A DNA stretch of 5,344 nucleotides. Origin: Alphaproteobacteria bacterium. Lineage in GTDB: Bacteria; Pseudomonadota; Alphaproteobacteria; RUG11792. The notes below the pieces were generated by a model. The model was not told the DNA's origin and did not search any database. It saw only the letters and a list, made by a program, of their open reading frames with translations. Location: the NCBI GenBank assembly GCA_025998575.1, contig BNWD01000044.1, positions 1 to 5,344 of the forward strand, in the 5' to 3' direction. The translations under genes and the position numbers were made by a program. Shown piece after piece: positions 1 to 5,344 of the stretch (within the stretch, counting starts at the first letter, position 1; each line of letters opens with the position of its first letter).

Positions 1-67
1 TAGTTATGTTAACAGTTTTTACGGAAGGTATTGTAAGATGAAGAAGAAGGTAATAGGAGCGTTGTTA
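1..67 (+). repeat. 5' module, copy A (upstream segment, RBS, start of signal peptide)
   Basis: These 67 bases are identical to 5258-5324. Bases 18-67 also recur inverted at 1311-1262. The module holds a GTTAAC palindrome (10-15 region), a GGAAGG ribosome binding site at 23-28, nine bases of spacer and an ATG at 38 that opens MKKKVIGALL. Homology to copy C stops abruptly after base 67, inside the coding part. The window begins at base 1, so the module may extend further left. The identity is read directly from the sequence; calling it an expression module is inference. Confidence 0.9.
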
Positions 68-968
68 ATGACGCTAATAGCAAACGTAACAGCTAATTGT
101 ACGCAAGAAACAGTCCCTGCGGGGGGGTTATAGCACCCTGTCTAATTGAAGAGGCGCCAACTAAAATCGCTTTGTGGAGAGATGGTGTGCACGAATTTCC
201 GCGCGCCTCAGATGATTTTGAAAAGAGGACCCTATTTGCTTTTCCTATGTATAAAAACGCAGCAGATCATGGCTATTATCCTGGAAGTTCTGTACTAAGC
301 ACAATATTTGCTACTGACGAAAATATTGAATATTATCGAAGTATGTTTAAAAATCTGAGAAGAAAGGTATTCCGTTTGTTGATGTTTTGGTTTCTTATGT
401 ATTTCTATTCGATCAGGTCGGATTTTCTTACCCTTTATTTGAGCTTTTTTTGAAAGGGTGGGAAGATGAGTGGTGTAGTATGTATGAACACAAAAATTAC
501 GATGATGTGAAGAAAGTACAAAAATCTTTGATGCAATGGAAGTCGAAAAGATTTTACTTTTATTTTGACAAATTAAGGGATGCCATTGCGAGGTGTAGTT
601 TAAAACAAACATATGGTAAGAAGATAAACAAATTTGAATGCTTAAAGATTTACAACATGATTAATGGGCATTTTGAGATGATGCACAAACTTATTCAAAG
701 CAGTGACTACTTGAACAGCGCAGAAGGGGAAGATGTTATTAGGAATGGTAGCAGCTCCTTTGCGACTCTAGTATACAAACTTTATGATGATAGGATTTTG
801 CCTAATAAATTGTTGCTGAGTCGTTTTTTGCACGGAGTTGCCAGTGAACTTTTTGTAAATTATGGAATTTTTGATAGAGATCTATTCGCACTAGCAACAG
901 AATCACTTGACTATTATATAAATATCCGAGATCTTCGGCTGCACTCTTATGGCGGGCTGCATTGCTGA
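38..968 (+). pseudogene. frameshifted gene for a putative exported protein, function unknown
   Basis: The ATG at 38 has a good ribosome binding site (GGAAGG, 9-base spacing) and starts a signal-peptide-like segment: MKKK, then a hydrophobic stretch, then NVTANCTQETVPAGG. The frame hits TAG at 131-133 just after a run of seven Gs (121-127). One more G would join it to the open frame that continues VIAPCLIEEAPTK to about 360. A second break between about 351 and 368 shifts from that frame to the one reading KKGIPFVDVLV and onward to the TGA at 966-968. Both breaks need the same correction, one added base or a -1 slip. Repaired, the protein would be about 310 residues, rich in Tyr, Phe, Lys and Asp, with no further membrane segment that I can see and no domain that I recognise. 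A lipoprotein start is unlikely because the residue before Cys is Asn. It could be a decayed gene, a phase-variable gene in the off state, or a gene with sequencing errors. Confidence 0.65.
121..127 (+). other. G7 homopolymer at the frameshift point
   Basis: Seven consecutive Gs lie in the frame GCG GGG GGG TTA TAG of the gene starting at 38. Eight Gs would restore the downstream frame. The run also fits the -1 slippery heptamer pattern X XXY YYZ (G GGG GGG) in the correct phase. Such a G-run is unexpected in sequence this AT-rich. Confidence 0.75.
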
Positions 969-997
969 ACGGCGGATTATATGTTAAGAATGATTGC

Positions 998-1291
998 TTA
1001 GGGAAAAGCATTAGTGAAGCAAATAGAATATACAGAAAATATACTTACTTCGATTTTGCCAAGATTTCTGCCAAACTTTCCACAGATAACTGATTGATCG
1101 CTTAAAAACAGAGCATGCATAATGCGTGCTCTATTGGCTATCTCCATACGCTCTATGATATACAGAAGAAAATCATTAATATTCGGAAGGCCGTTGCCCA
1201 ATATGACGCCAATAGTTTTAAAAATATTGAAAATGTTAACTTATGAAAGTGAAAATAACGCTAACAACGCTCCTATTACCTTCTTCTTCAT
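998..1291 (-). pseudogene. broken gene or 16-residue peptide starting from 5' module copy B
   Basis: On the minus strand the ATG at 1291-1289, with GGAAGG nine bases upstream, encodes MKKKVIGALLALFSLS and then a TAA at 1243-1241. The same frame stays open after this stop for about 80 codons, reading VNIFNIFKTIGVILGNGLPN and onward to a TAA at 1000-998. That layout suits a gene with one nonsense mutation. Against this, a hairpin followed by five Ts on the minus strand lies inside the distal part (1131-1104), and the distal reading frame resembles no family I know. The true product may therefore be only the 16-residue hydrophobic peptide. It lies 71 bases downstream of the TauE/SafE gene on the same strand and could be co-transcribed with it. 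It converges on the frameshifted gene ending at 968, with 29 bases between them. Confidence 0.4.
1104..1131 (-). terminator. terminator-like hairpin with U-run, leftward
   Basis: Read on the minus strand, arms GAGCACGC and GCATGCTC enclose a 5-base loop and contain one C-A mismatch. After two bases there are five Ts (complement of 1108-1104). The geometry fits a rho-independent terminator for transcripts coming from the TauE/SafE gene and copy B. No energy was computed. Confidence 0.5.
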
Positions 1292-1311
1292 CTTACAATA
1301 CCTTCCGTAAA
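1242..1311 (-). repeat. 5' module, copy B (inverted)
   Basis: Its reverse complement matches 5275-5344 over 70 bases without a mismatch, up to the window edge, so the true match may be longer. It matches copy A over 50 bases (18-67). It contains the same ribosome binding site and start as the other copies. Upstream of the match, bases 1312-1320 differ from copies A and C apart from a shared TAGTTAT. Confidence 0.9.
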
Positions 1312-1362
1312 TAACTAATGAAAAGTATATTAGCATAATATACGTCGAAGATAAAGCATTTA

Positions 1363-2412
1363 TTAAATGTCGTTCTTCTTTTCACTTATGCGTTGCAGTG
1401 ATTTTTCGAAAACGTATGCTGTGATGCCGATGATGGCGATGCATATTGCTGTGTAGGTAATTGGGCTTTCGTTTACTAGTTTGAGCAGGAATGAGTGGTG
1501 CGTAGAATGCGTATGACGCTGTTCAGAAAATGAGTTGTTGATTAGTTTTGAAATTTGCATCGAAGCCATGAGGAACATTACGCTTGCGGCCATAATATTT
1601 ATATGCGTCCTTTTCATTCCATAAGTTAATTTGACGCCTATGAATGAGCCAATTCCCGCACCTAAAAATAGGATTAAAACTAGGAGCATGTCACAACAAT
1701 ATCCCATTTTCGAATATATTAAGGCGACAATAGCCGTCACAAAACAGCCTGAAAGCGCTGTAGTTCCGTGGACAACAGCAGTTATTCTCCCTACAAGATA
1801 TGTCAAGATTGGCGCCATGAAAAGGTTATTGCCTCCTCCAAGAGAGGCGACCAAAAGGCCTGCTAAAAACCCAACAAAAATTGGTATGAGAACGCTCATT
1901 TCAGCTCTTGATCTGATGAATATTTTGTGAAATGGAAGATACAGCATCCAGCGTCTCATTGCTACTGTTGAGAGGTGTTTTTTATTGTCTTTTCTGTTCC
2001 ATTCTTTTATGCTTTGGAATAGCATGACGCAACCGCAAATTATTAAAATAAATATATAAATATAGATAAATTTTGTTAATGCGCTCTTGGATTCGCATGA
2101 GTTTTTCAATAATAACCATTCGCAAAAAGCGCCAATAGTTCCTCCAAAAAGAATATAAGTTGTTAGGTGAAAATCGACGTCTTTCTTCCTGTTATATGAA
2201 AGAAAATTGGAAAGGTTAGTTCCTACTGCGTGACAAAGTTGAGTTGAGACTGCTGTGAAAGGCGGAATGCCGAATTCCATTAAGACAGGAGTTATTATGA
2301 CTCCGCATCCTATGCCTAAAAATCCAGAAAGGAAGCCTCCAATGAAACCGGTTGATAATATCAAAAATGGGTCGAAATATAGTTCGCTTATTGGAAAAAA
2401 CAATTTAAACAT
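1363..2412 (-). CDS. TauE/SafE-family membrane transporter
   Basis: This encodes 349 residues, mostly hydrophobic, with about eight to ten predicted membrane spans. It has the two-fold internal repeat typical of the TauE/SafE (formerly DUF81) family. The N-terminal half begins with GFIGGFLSGFLGIGCGVIIT (about residues 22-41). The second half begins with GFLAGLLVASLGGGNNLFMA (about 181-200). Known members export sulfite, sulfoacetate or other organic sulfur anions, or take up small anions; the substrate here cannot be told. The loop between the halves (about 136-172) is basic and probably cytoplasmic. A His-rich stretch, HTHSTHH (about 310-316), precedes the last span. The ATG at 2412-2410 gives a sensible start before the first span, but no clear Shine-Dalgarno sequence precedes it. 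The gene is intact, divergent from ctrA and followed by copy B. Confidence 0.88.
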   Translation of the reverse strand: MFKLFFPISELYFDPFLILSTGFIGGFLSGFLGIGCGVIITPVLMEFGIPPFTAVSTQLCHAVGTNLSNFLSYNRKKDVDFHLTTYILFGGTIGAFCEWLLLKNSCESKSALTKFIYIYIFILIICGCVMLFQSIKEWNRKDNKKHLSTVAMRRWMLYLPFHKIFIRSRAEMSVLIPIFVGFLAGLLVASLGGGNNLFMAPILTYLVGRITAVVHGTTALSGCFVTAIVALIYSKMGYCCDMLLVLILFLGAGIGSFIGVKLTYGMKRTHINIMAASVMFLMASMQISKLINNSFSEQRHTHSTHHSFLLKLVNESPITYTAICIAIIGITAYVFEKSLQRISEKKNDI

Positions 2413-2633
2413 TTTGCCGATTCATTATTTCTTTCAAGCATTTCGAACACCAACAAATAATATCAGCAAAAATTTGTGAAATACAGAAAAATCAAAAAAT
2501 CAAATAAAAAATAGCCTTAAATGAAAAATATTTTTTTATGGCAATTTTATGATAATTTTTAGCAATAATTTGTTTTCAAGCTGAAAATAGTTTGATAGCA
2601 TCTTTATATAAGGTTCTTATTCTGGGTGGGGAA
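2413..2633. promoter_or_regulatory. divergent intergenic region of the transporter gene and ctrA
   Basis: These 221 very AT-rich bases separate two diverging genes and must hold both promoters. A weak possible ctrA promoter is CTGAAA (2581-2586), 17 bases, then TTATAT (2604-2609), which would give a leader of roughly 17 bases. I find no TTAA-N7-TTAA CtrA box here, so autoregulation of the kind known in Caulobacter is not visible. A G-rich GGGTGGGG (2624-2631) just before the ATG serves as an approximate ribosome binding site. Confidence 0.4.
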
Positions 2634-3365
2634 ATGAGATTATTAGTTGTAGAAGACGAGAACGGAATCGCCAAAAGAGTTGAGGGGGCGTGTGTCGAGG
2701 GAGGATTCATCTGCCATTTGTCAGATGCAGGAGCGGATGCATTGGAAATGCTAAAGCTTTATGATTACGAAGCGATAATTTTGGATTTGATGTTACCTGA
2801 TATCGACGGCTTTGAGGTTTTGTCCAGAATTCGAGCGATCAAGGATAACACGCCTATAATAGTCTTGTCCGGTCTTAGCTCAACTGAAGATAAGGTGCGT
2901 TGTCTGTCCCTTGGCGCAGACGATTATTTGACCAAACCATTTAGCAAAACCGAGCTAATGGCCAGGGTTTTTGCTGTAGTTAGGAGAACCTCAGGTCATT
3001 CATCATCAATCATAACAGTGGGGCCATTGGAAATAGACGTCAAACACAAGTGCGTCAGAGTTTATGGAAATGACGTCAATTTAACAAGCAAGGAATATTC
3101 AGTTATCGAGCTTTTGGCATTGAAAAAGGGATCTGTATTGGCTAAAGAGACGTTTTTGAACAATATATACGGCGGAATAGATGAACCAGACTTAAAAATC
3201 GTCGACGTTTTTATCTGTAAATTAAGACGAAAAATAGCCGAATTGGCAGGAGGCCTGAATTTTATAGAGACAGTTTGGGGCAGAGGATACTCCCTAAGAG
3301 AATGCGACACAGAAGTTCCAACAACAATTTCACTAGAAGACTCCGGAAAACTAAAAGCAGGATGA
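2634..3365 (+). CDS. ctrA: CtrA, cell-cycle response regulator (OmpR/PhoB type)
   Basis: This 243-residue protein begins with a receiver domain (about 1-118). The acidic pair is at Glu7-Asp8, the phospho-acceptor Asp51 lies in ILDLMLPDIDGFEVL, the switch residue is Ser79, and Lys101 lies in DDYLTKPF. A winged-helix DNA-binding domain follows (about 125-223), with the CtrA signatures LTSKEYSVIELLALKKG, FLNNIYGGIDEPDLKIVDVF and ETVWGRGYSLRE. Asp51 is also the phospho-acceptor of Caulobacter CtrA, and the stretch DEPDLKIVDVFICKLRRK separates CtrA from other OmpR-like regulators. CtrA is normally phosphorylated through CckA and ChpT and binds TTAA-type boxes to control replication, division and envelope genes. 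In Ehrlichia it acts in the developmental cycle. I chose the ATG at 2634 because it matches the family N-terminus; the TTG at 2592 would add 14 unrelated residues. A tail of about 20 residues (from Cys224) follows the DNA-binding domain and ends in Ala-Gly. Confidence 0.95.
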   Translation: MRLLVVEDENGIAKRVEGACVEGGFICHLSDAGADALEMLKLYDYEAIILDLMLPDIDGFEVLSRIRAIKDNTPIIVLSGLSSTEDKVRCLSLGADDYLTKPFSKTELMARVFAVVRRTSGHSSSIITVGPLEIDVKHKCVRVYGNDVNLTSKEYSVIELLALKKGSVLAKETFLNNIYGGIDEPDLKIVDVFICKLRRKIAELAGGLNFIETVWGRGYSLRECDTEVPTTISLEDSGKLKAG

Positions 3366-3380
3366 GATTGGCGCTTACCA

Positions 3381-3437
3381 ACAACACATCCAAACCCAAA
3401 ACAAACGTTTTTCCTAGCAAAGATGTGGATGTGTTGT
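3381..3437 (+). terminator. 12-bp inverted repeat just after ctrA
   Basis: ACAACACATCCA (3381-3392) is perfectly complementary to TGGATGTGTTGT (3426-3437), with a 33-base loop. It begins 16 bases after the ctrA stop. The stem is good, but no T-run follows directly, so it may stabilise the 3' end of the message or act as a weak terminator. A protein-binding palindrome is another possibility. Confidence 0.4.
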
Positions 3438-3728
3438 GATTAAATTTCTGTGTTAATATTTTTGTCTCTTTAATAGGTAATTCTTTTTTAATTACATTGA
3501 AAGAATTCAACGTTATTACAGCCTCTGAATTTGTTCTTTTCCCATTTACCTCTATAACTATACATTTTTCTTATGAATTCCTGAGGAGCCGTGTCTATAG
3601 AAGCTTATATGTAAAAGATTGAATCACAGAATTGCCAACTAAACAATTTTTATACTTAGTAACGGCGTCACAACTGAATTTGCAGTGCAATATTTGACAA
3701 AACTCTATTCTAGCAAATGTGTATTCTA

Positions 3729-3751
3729 TTCACAGAGTTATCAGCAAATTT
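3729..3751 (+). repeat. DnaA-box-like inverted repeat, left copy
   Basis: The core TTCACAGAGTTAT recurs inverted at 4260-4282, with 21 of 23 positions identical over the whole unit. It reads as two DnaA-like boxes in tandem: CTATTCACA (3726-3734, one mismatch to TTWTNCACA), GAG, then TTATCAGCA (two mismatches). The repeat is seen directly; DnaA binding is inference. Confidence 0.5.
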
Positions 3752-4086
3752 ATAATTAAATTTACTTCTAATGAATTGATAAGTAAAGACTGGAAAGGAA
3801 AATTATTACAGGCTATTGTTTCTAACTATATCTGAAATATATAGCTCATTTTCTGCCTATTGTCTTCAAGCCCCTTCTCGCTTCCAAAATTAACAGCAAT
3901 ATTTTATAGTTAAATAATTTCTCTTTCAATTTATACAATACTGTGTGTTATTATAAAAACCCTCTTCAAATATTATCAGAATTTATATAATTGTTCCTAA
4001 TAGTTCGGTTGGGTTGTCATAGTGTAACAGGACTTAAAAAAATATATTCTCATGAAAACAACGAAGATAACATACTATTTTCACAA

Positions 4087-4104
4087 AAATAGCGCGCACT
4101 ATTT
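4087..4104. repeat. small hairpin with a CGCGCA loop
   Basis: AAATAG and CTATTT form a 6-bp stem around CGCGCA. A second palindrome, CTTATTAAAATAAG (4113-4126), follows closely. The short GC-rich loop stands out in an AT-rich background. The role is unknown. Confidence 0.3.
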
Positions 4105-4115
4105 GTTACGTACTT

Positions 4116-4176
4116 ATTAAAATAAGTGTTAACGAACTTGTGAATTTTTCAAAAAATTGGTAATAACTTTAAATAT
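4116..4176 (+). repeat. degenerate direct repeat, copy 1
   Basis: It aligns with 5105-5169 with a few small gaps and roughly three quarters identity by eye. It shares GTGTTAAC near its start, a central run of Ts then As, and a TTG-TAATA-TTTAA ending. Part of the similarity is due to low complexity. Confidence 0.4.
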
Positions 4177-4259
4177 ACATTTATTAATTATTATCACTTC
4201 AAATCATTTGCAACAAATATAATGCTTCAGTTTTGTAATAAAAATTTCTGATACAAATA

Positions 4260-4282
4260 AAATTTGTTAATAACTCTGTGAA
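4260..4282 (-). repeat. DnaA-box-like inverted repeat, right copy
   Basis: This is the inverted partner of 3729-3751. On the minus strand it reads TTTTTCACA (4285-4277, a full match to the relaxed box TTWTNCACA), GAG, then TTATTAACA (one mismatch to TTATNCACA). A shorter relative, ACAGAGTTATTA, lies at 5186-5197 on the plus strand. Confidence 0.5.
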
Positions 4283-4640
4283 AAACATAATATGAACTTG
4301 ATGAAACGCCATATTTCAAATGCTTTCAGCTAAATTTCACTTGTTAATAATTATGTTTAATGGTTTTTTGTTATCGATATTGAAAAATCACAAAACGCTT
4401 ATACAAAACAACGAAAAAGAAAGTAATTATTGATTATAACTAAATGCAATGATGTTATTCTGAATAGAAGATATCTGTGCCGGACAATTAGTTAGTGTTG
4501 TGAGTTGCAGTTTAAGAAAGAGCTGTAATTAAGCAACGTGACACAGAAATGGATGATTAAGACTGGCACATGCAATTATTTACGGTTATGATAAGATTTA
4601 TCAACAAGCAGTATTAACGGAAAACGCTAACATCCTTTTT

Positions 4641-4731
4641 GCAAGGTAATGTCTTAGCACTGAGTTGTAAGACTATACCTGCTTCGTAACTATATTATAT
4701 GATCATAACGCAGCGAAGAACTCTGCTTTTT
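4641..4731 (+). other. two hairpins, possible small RNA end
   Basis: GTCTTA (4651-4656) pairs perfectly with TAAGAC (4668-4673) around an 11-base loop. After a 2x2 mismatch, AGGTA (4644-4648) pairs with TACCT (4676-4680), giving an 11-bp stem with one internal loop. Further on, GCAG (4710-4713) and CTGC (4723-4726) are followed by TTTTT (4727-4731), a weak terminator shape. The promoter is not identified, and a structured small RNA is only one reading. Confidence 0.25.
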
Positions 4732-5104
4732 GGTACAGTTATTGATAGTAACTATAATTCCAGAGCAACGAGATAAATATCACTGTCCATAACTTGGAAA
4801 CTAAAAGACAGTCCGACAATAGGAATGTCTTGCATAAAAAAGTATGTATAAAATCAATTACATATGAATGAGCTTTATTTAGTTAAAACTCTGTCTATTG
4901 CACATGAGAAGTTTATCAAAACCATAACTTGTTGCGTTTAGAGATTATATTGACAAATAAATATTTTTGTGAGCGTAGTGGAAATTAACGGAATATTAAT
5001 GCAAATATGATATGCTAAGCTTATGCTTAAAGTATAAATGGAATGAATTAGGTAGTTCCCAGAGGAGGGAGGTGGTTAGGGATGGAGCCATTTAACATAA
5101 AAAT

Positions 5105-5169
5105 ATTAATAAAGTGTTAACAAATCTGTTAATTTTTTGTGAAAAAAAATTGTTAATAGGTTTAAGTAT
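5105..5169 (+). repeat. degenerate direct repeat, copy 2
   Basis: This is the partner of 4116-4176. It includes TTAA-N8-TTAA (5117-5132 region) and TGTGAAAAA (5138-5146), the reverse form of a relaxed DnaA box. It lies upstream of 5' module copy C. Confidence 0.4.
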
Positions 5170-5207
5170 TGTAAAAATCTGCAAAACAGAGTTATTATAA
5201 ATAAATT

Positions 5208-5222
5208 TTAATTTTTCTTTAA
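5208..5222. promoter_or_regulatory. candidate CtrA binding site TTAA-N7-TTAA
   Basis: TTAA (5208-5211), seven bases, TTAA (5219-5222) is an exact fit to the full CtrA consensus. It ends 9 bases before a TTGACA hexamer and lies 72 bases before the start codon at 5295. In DNA this AT-rich about one such site per 2 kb could arise by chance, so the evidence is positional only. Confidence 0.35.
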
Positions 5223-5231
5223 AATAAACTG

Positions 5232-5259
5232 TTGACAACCGCTAAATATTAGTTATGTA
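5232..5259 (+). promoter_or_regulatory. candidate promoter of 5' module copy C
   Basis: A perfect -35 hexamer, TTGACA (5232-5237), is followed after 16 bases by a weak -10 candidate, TATGTA (5254-5259). TAGTTATG is duplicated in tandem at 5250-5257 and 5258-5265, which may blur the -10 position. The start codon is at 5295. Confidence 0.45.
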
Positions 5260-5344
5260 GTTATGTTAACAGTTTTTACGGAAGGTATTGTAAGATGAAG
5301 AAGAAGGTAATAGGAGCGTTGTTAGCGTTATTTTCACTTTCATA
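5258..5344 (+). repeat. 5' module, copy C
   Basis: Bases 5258-5324 are identical to 1-67 (copy A), and bases 5275-5344 are identical to the reverse complement of 1311-1242 (copy B). Copy C is therefore the bridge: it shares its upstream flank with A and its coding side with B. The match to B continues to the window edge. Confidence 0.92.
5295..5344 (+). CDS. start of an exported protein or short peptide, truncated by the window
   Basis: The ATG at 5295 follows GGAAGG by nine bases and encodes MKKKVIGALLALFSLS, a basic N-terminus then a hydrophobic core as in a signal peptide. The last two bases, TA, begin the 17th codon. In the otherwise identical copy B that codon is TAA, so this frame may also end here and make only a 16-residue peptide, or it may read Tyr and continue. 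It is preceded by a TTGACA promoter candidate and a CtrA-type box. Confidence 0.5.
   Translation, partial: MKKKVIGALLALFSLS

Larger units (their letters stand above)
3366..5257. other. long AT-rich region without a recognisable gene
   Basis: All six frames are closed at short intervals, and I see no tRNA, rRNA or recognisable protein fragment. The region is dominated by A and T, with many TTAA, TGTTAAT and GTTAAC words. It contains the inverted repeat pair at 3729-3751 and 4260-4282, the degenerate direct repeat pair at 4116-4176 and 5105-5169, several hairpins, a purine-rich patch near 5057-5087, and a CtrA-type box near its right end. It could be a replication origin, a regulatory spacer, home to small RNAs, or old decayed genes. 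Confidence 0.7.

Noticed and set aside
345..354. Programmed -1 frameshift at the second break
   Set aside because: TTT AAA AAT in this phase does not form a valid slippery heptamer, unlike the G-run.
295..612. Minus-strand open frame of 105 codons
   Set aside because: It overlaps the better-supported rightward gene on the opposite strand, lacks a ribosome binding site and shows no domain.
1..1320. Insertion sequence with inverted terminal repeats
   Set aside because: The inverted repeats contain start codons pointing inward, no transposase is encoded between them and no target-site duplication is visible.
1631..1930. Plus-strand open frame of 99 codons
   Set aside because: It lies wholly opposite the TauE/SafE gene, whose membrane-protein code explains the sequence.
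3262..3510. Minus-strand open frame overlapping the end of ctrA
   Set aside because: Most of its leucine-rich character comes from reading the ctrA tail and the A-rich spacer backwards, and no start signal is visible.
3366..5257. CRISPR array or tRNA genes in the long spacer
   Set aside because: There are no regularly spaced repeats and no cloverleaf or GTTCGA-type T-loop signature.
1..5344. Circular plasmid with overlapping ends
   Set aside because: The first 67 bases equal 5258-5324, but bases after 67 differ from those after 5324, so the ends do not overlap as a closed circle would.

Overview
The window looks like part of the genome of an obligate or host-restricted alphaproteobacterium, most likely of the order Rickettsiales and possibly close to Anaplasmataceae. 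The main evidence is an unmistakable CtrA-type response regulator with its phospho-acceptor at Asp51. The strongly AT-rich non-coding DNA, the decayed genes and the repeated surface-protein-like 5' ends fit that setting. The family-level placement is inference from protein style, not a database match.

Layout. (1) Positions 1-1311 hold two tail-to-tail broken genes. Each begins with the same 5' module: an upstream segment, a GGAAGG ribosome binding site and a start encoding MKKKVIGALL. The rightward gene (38-968) would be a secreted protein of about 310 residues, but it is broken by a frameshift exactly at a run of seven Gs and by a second one near 351-368. The leftward gene (1291-998) stops after 16 codons, and a terminator-like hairpin lies inside the rest of it. 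(2) Positions 1363-2412 (minus) encode an intact TauE/SafE-family membrane transporter. (3) A 221-bp AT-rich divergent promoter region follows. (4) Positions 2634-3365 (plus) encode CtrA, the master cell-cycle and developmental regulator. (5) About 1.9 kb (3366-5294) has no convincing gene. It is very AT-rich and carries several inverted and direct repeats, DnaA-box-like sequences, hairpins and one perfect TTAA-N7-TTAA CtrA-type box. (6) A third copy of the 5' module starts at 5258 and opens a gene that runs off the right edge.

The two intact genes are an ordinary transporter and a regulator. The unusual content is the repeated module that places the same upstream sequence, ribosome binding site and signal-peptide start in front of unrelated downstream sequences in both orientations. 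With the G-run at the break point, it suggests a small contingency or recombination system for exported proteins. An alternative is that the unit is just a short hydrophobic peptide of 16 residues. A CtrA-type box about 70 bp before the third module could link the module to CtrA, but such boxes arise easily by chance in DNA this AT-rich. The long spacer could be a replication origin or simply decayed intergenic DNA; the sequence alone does not decide.
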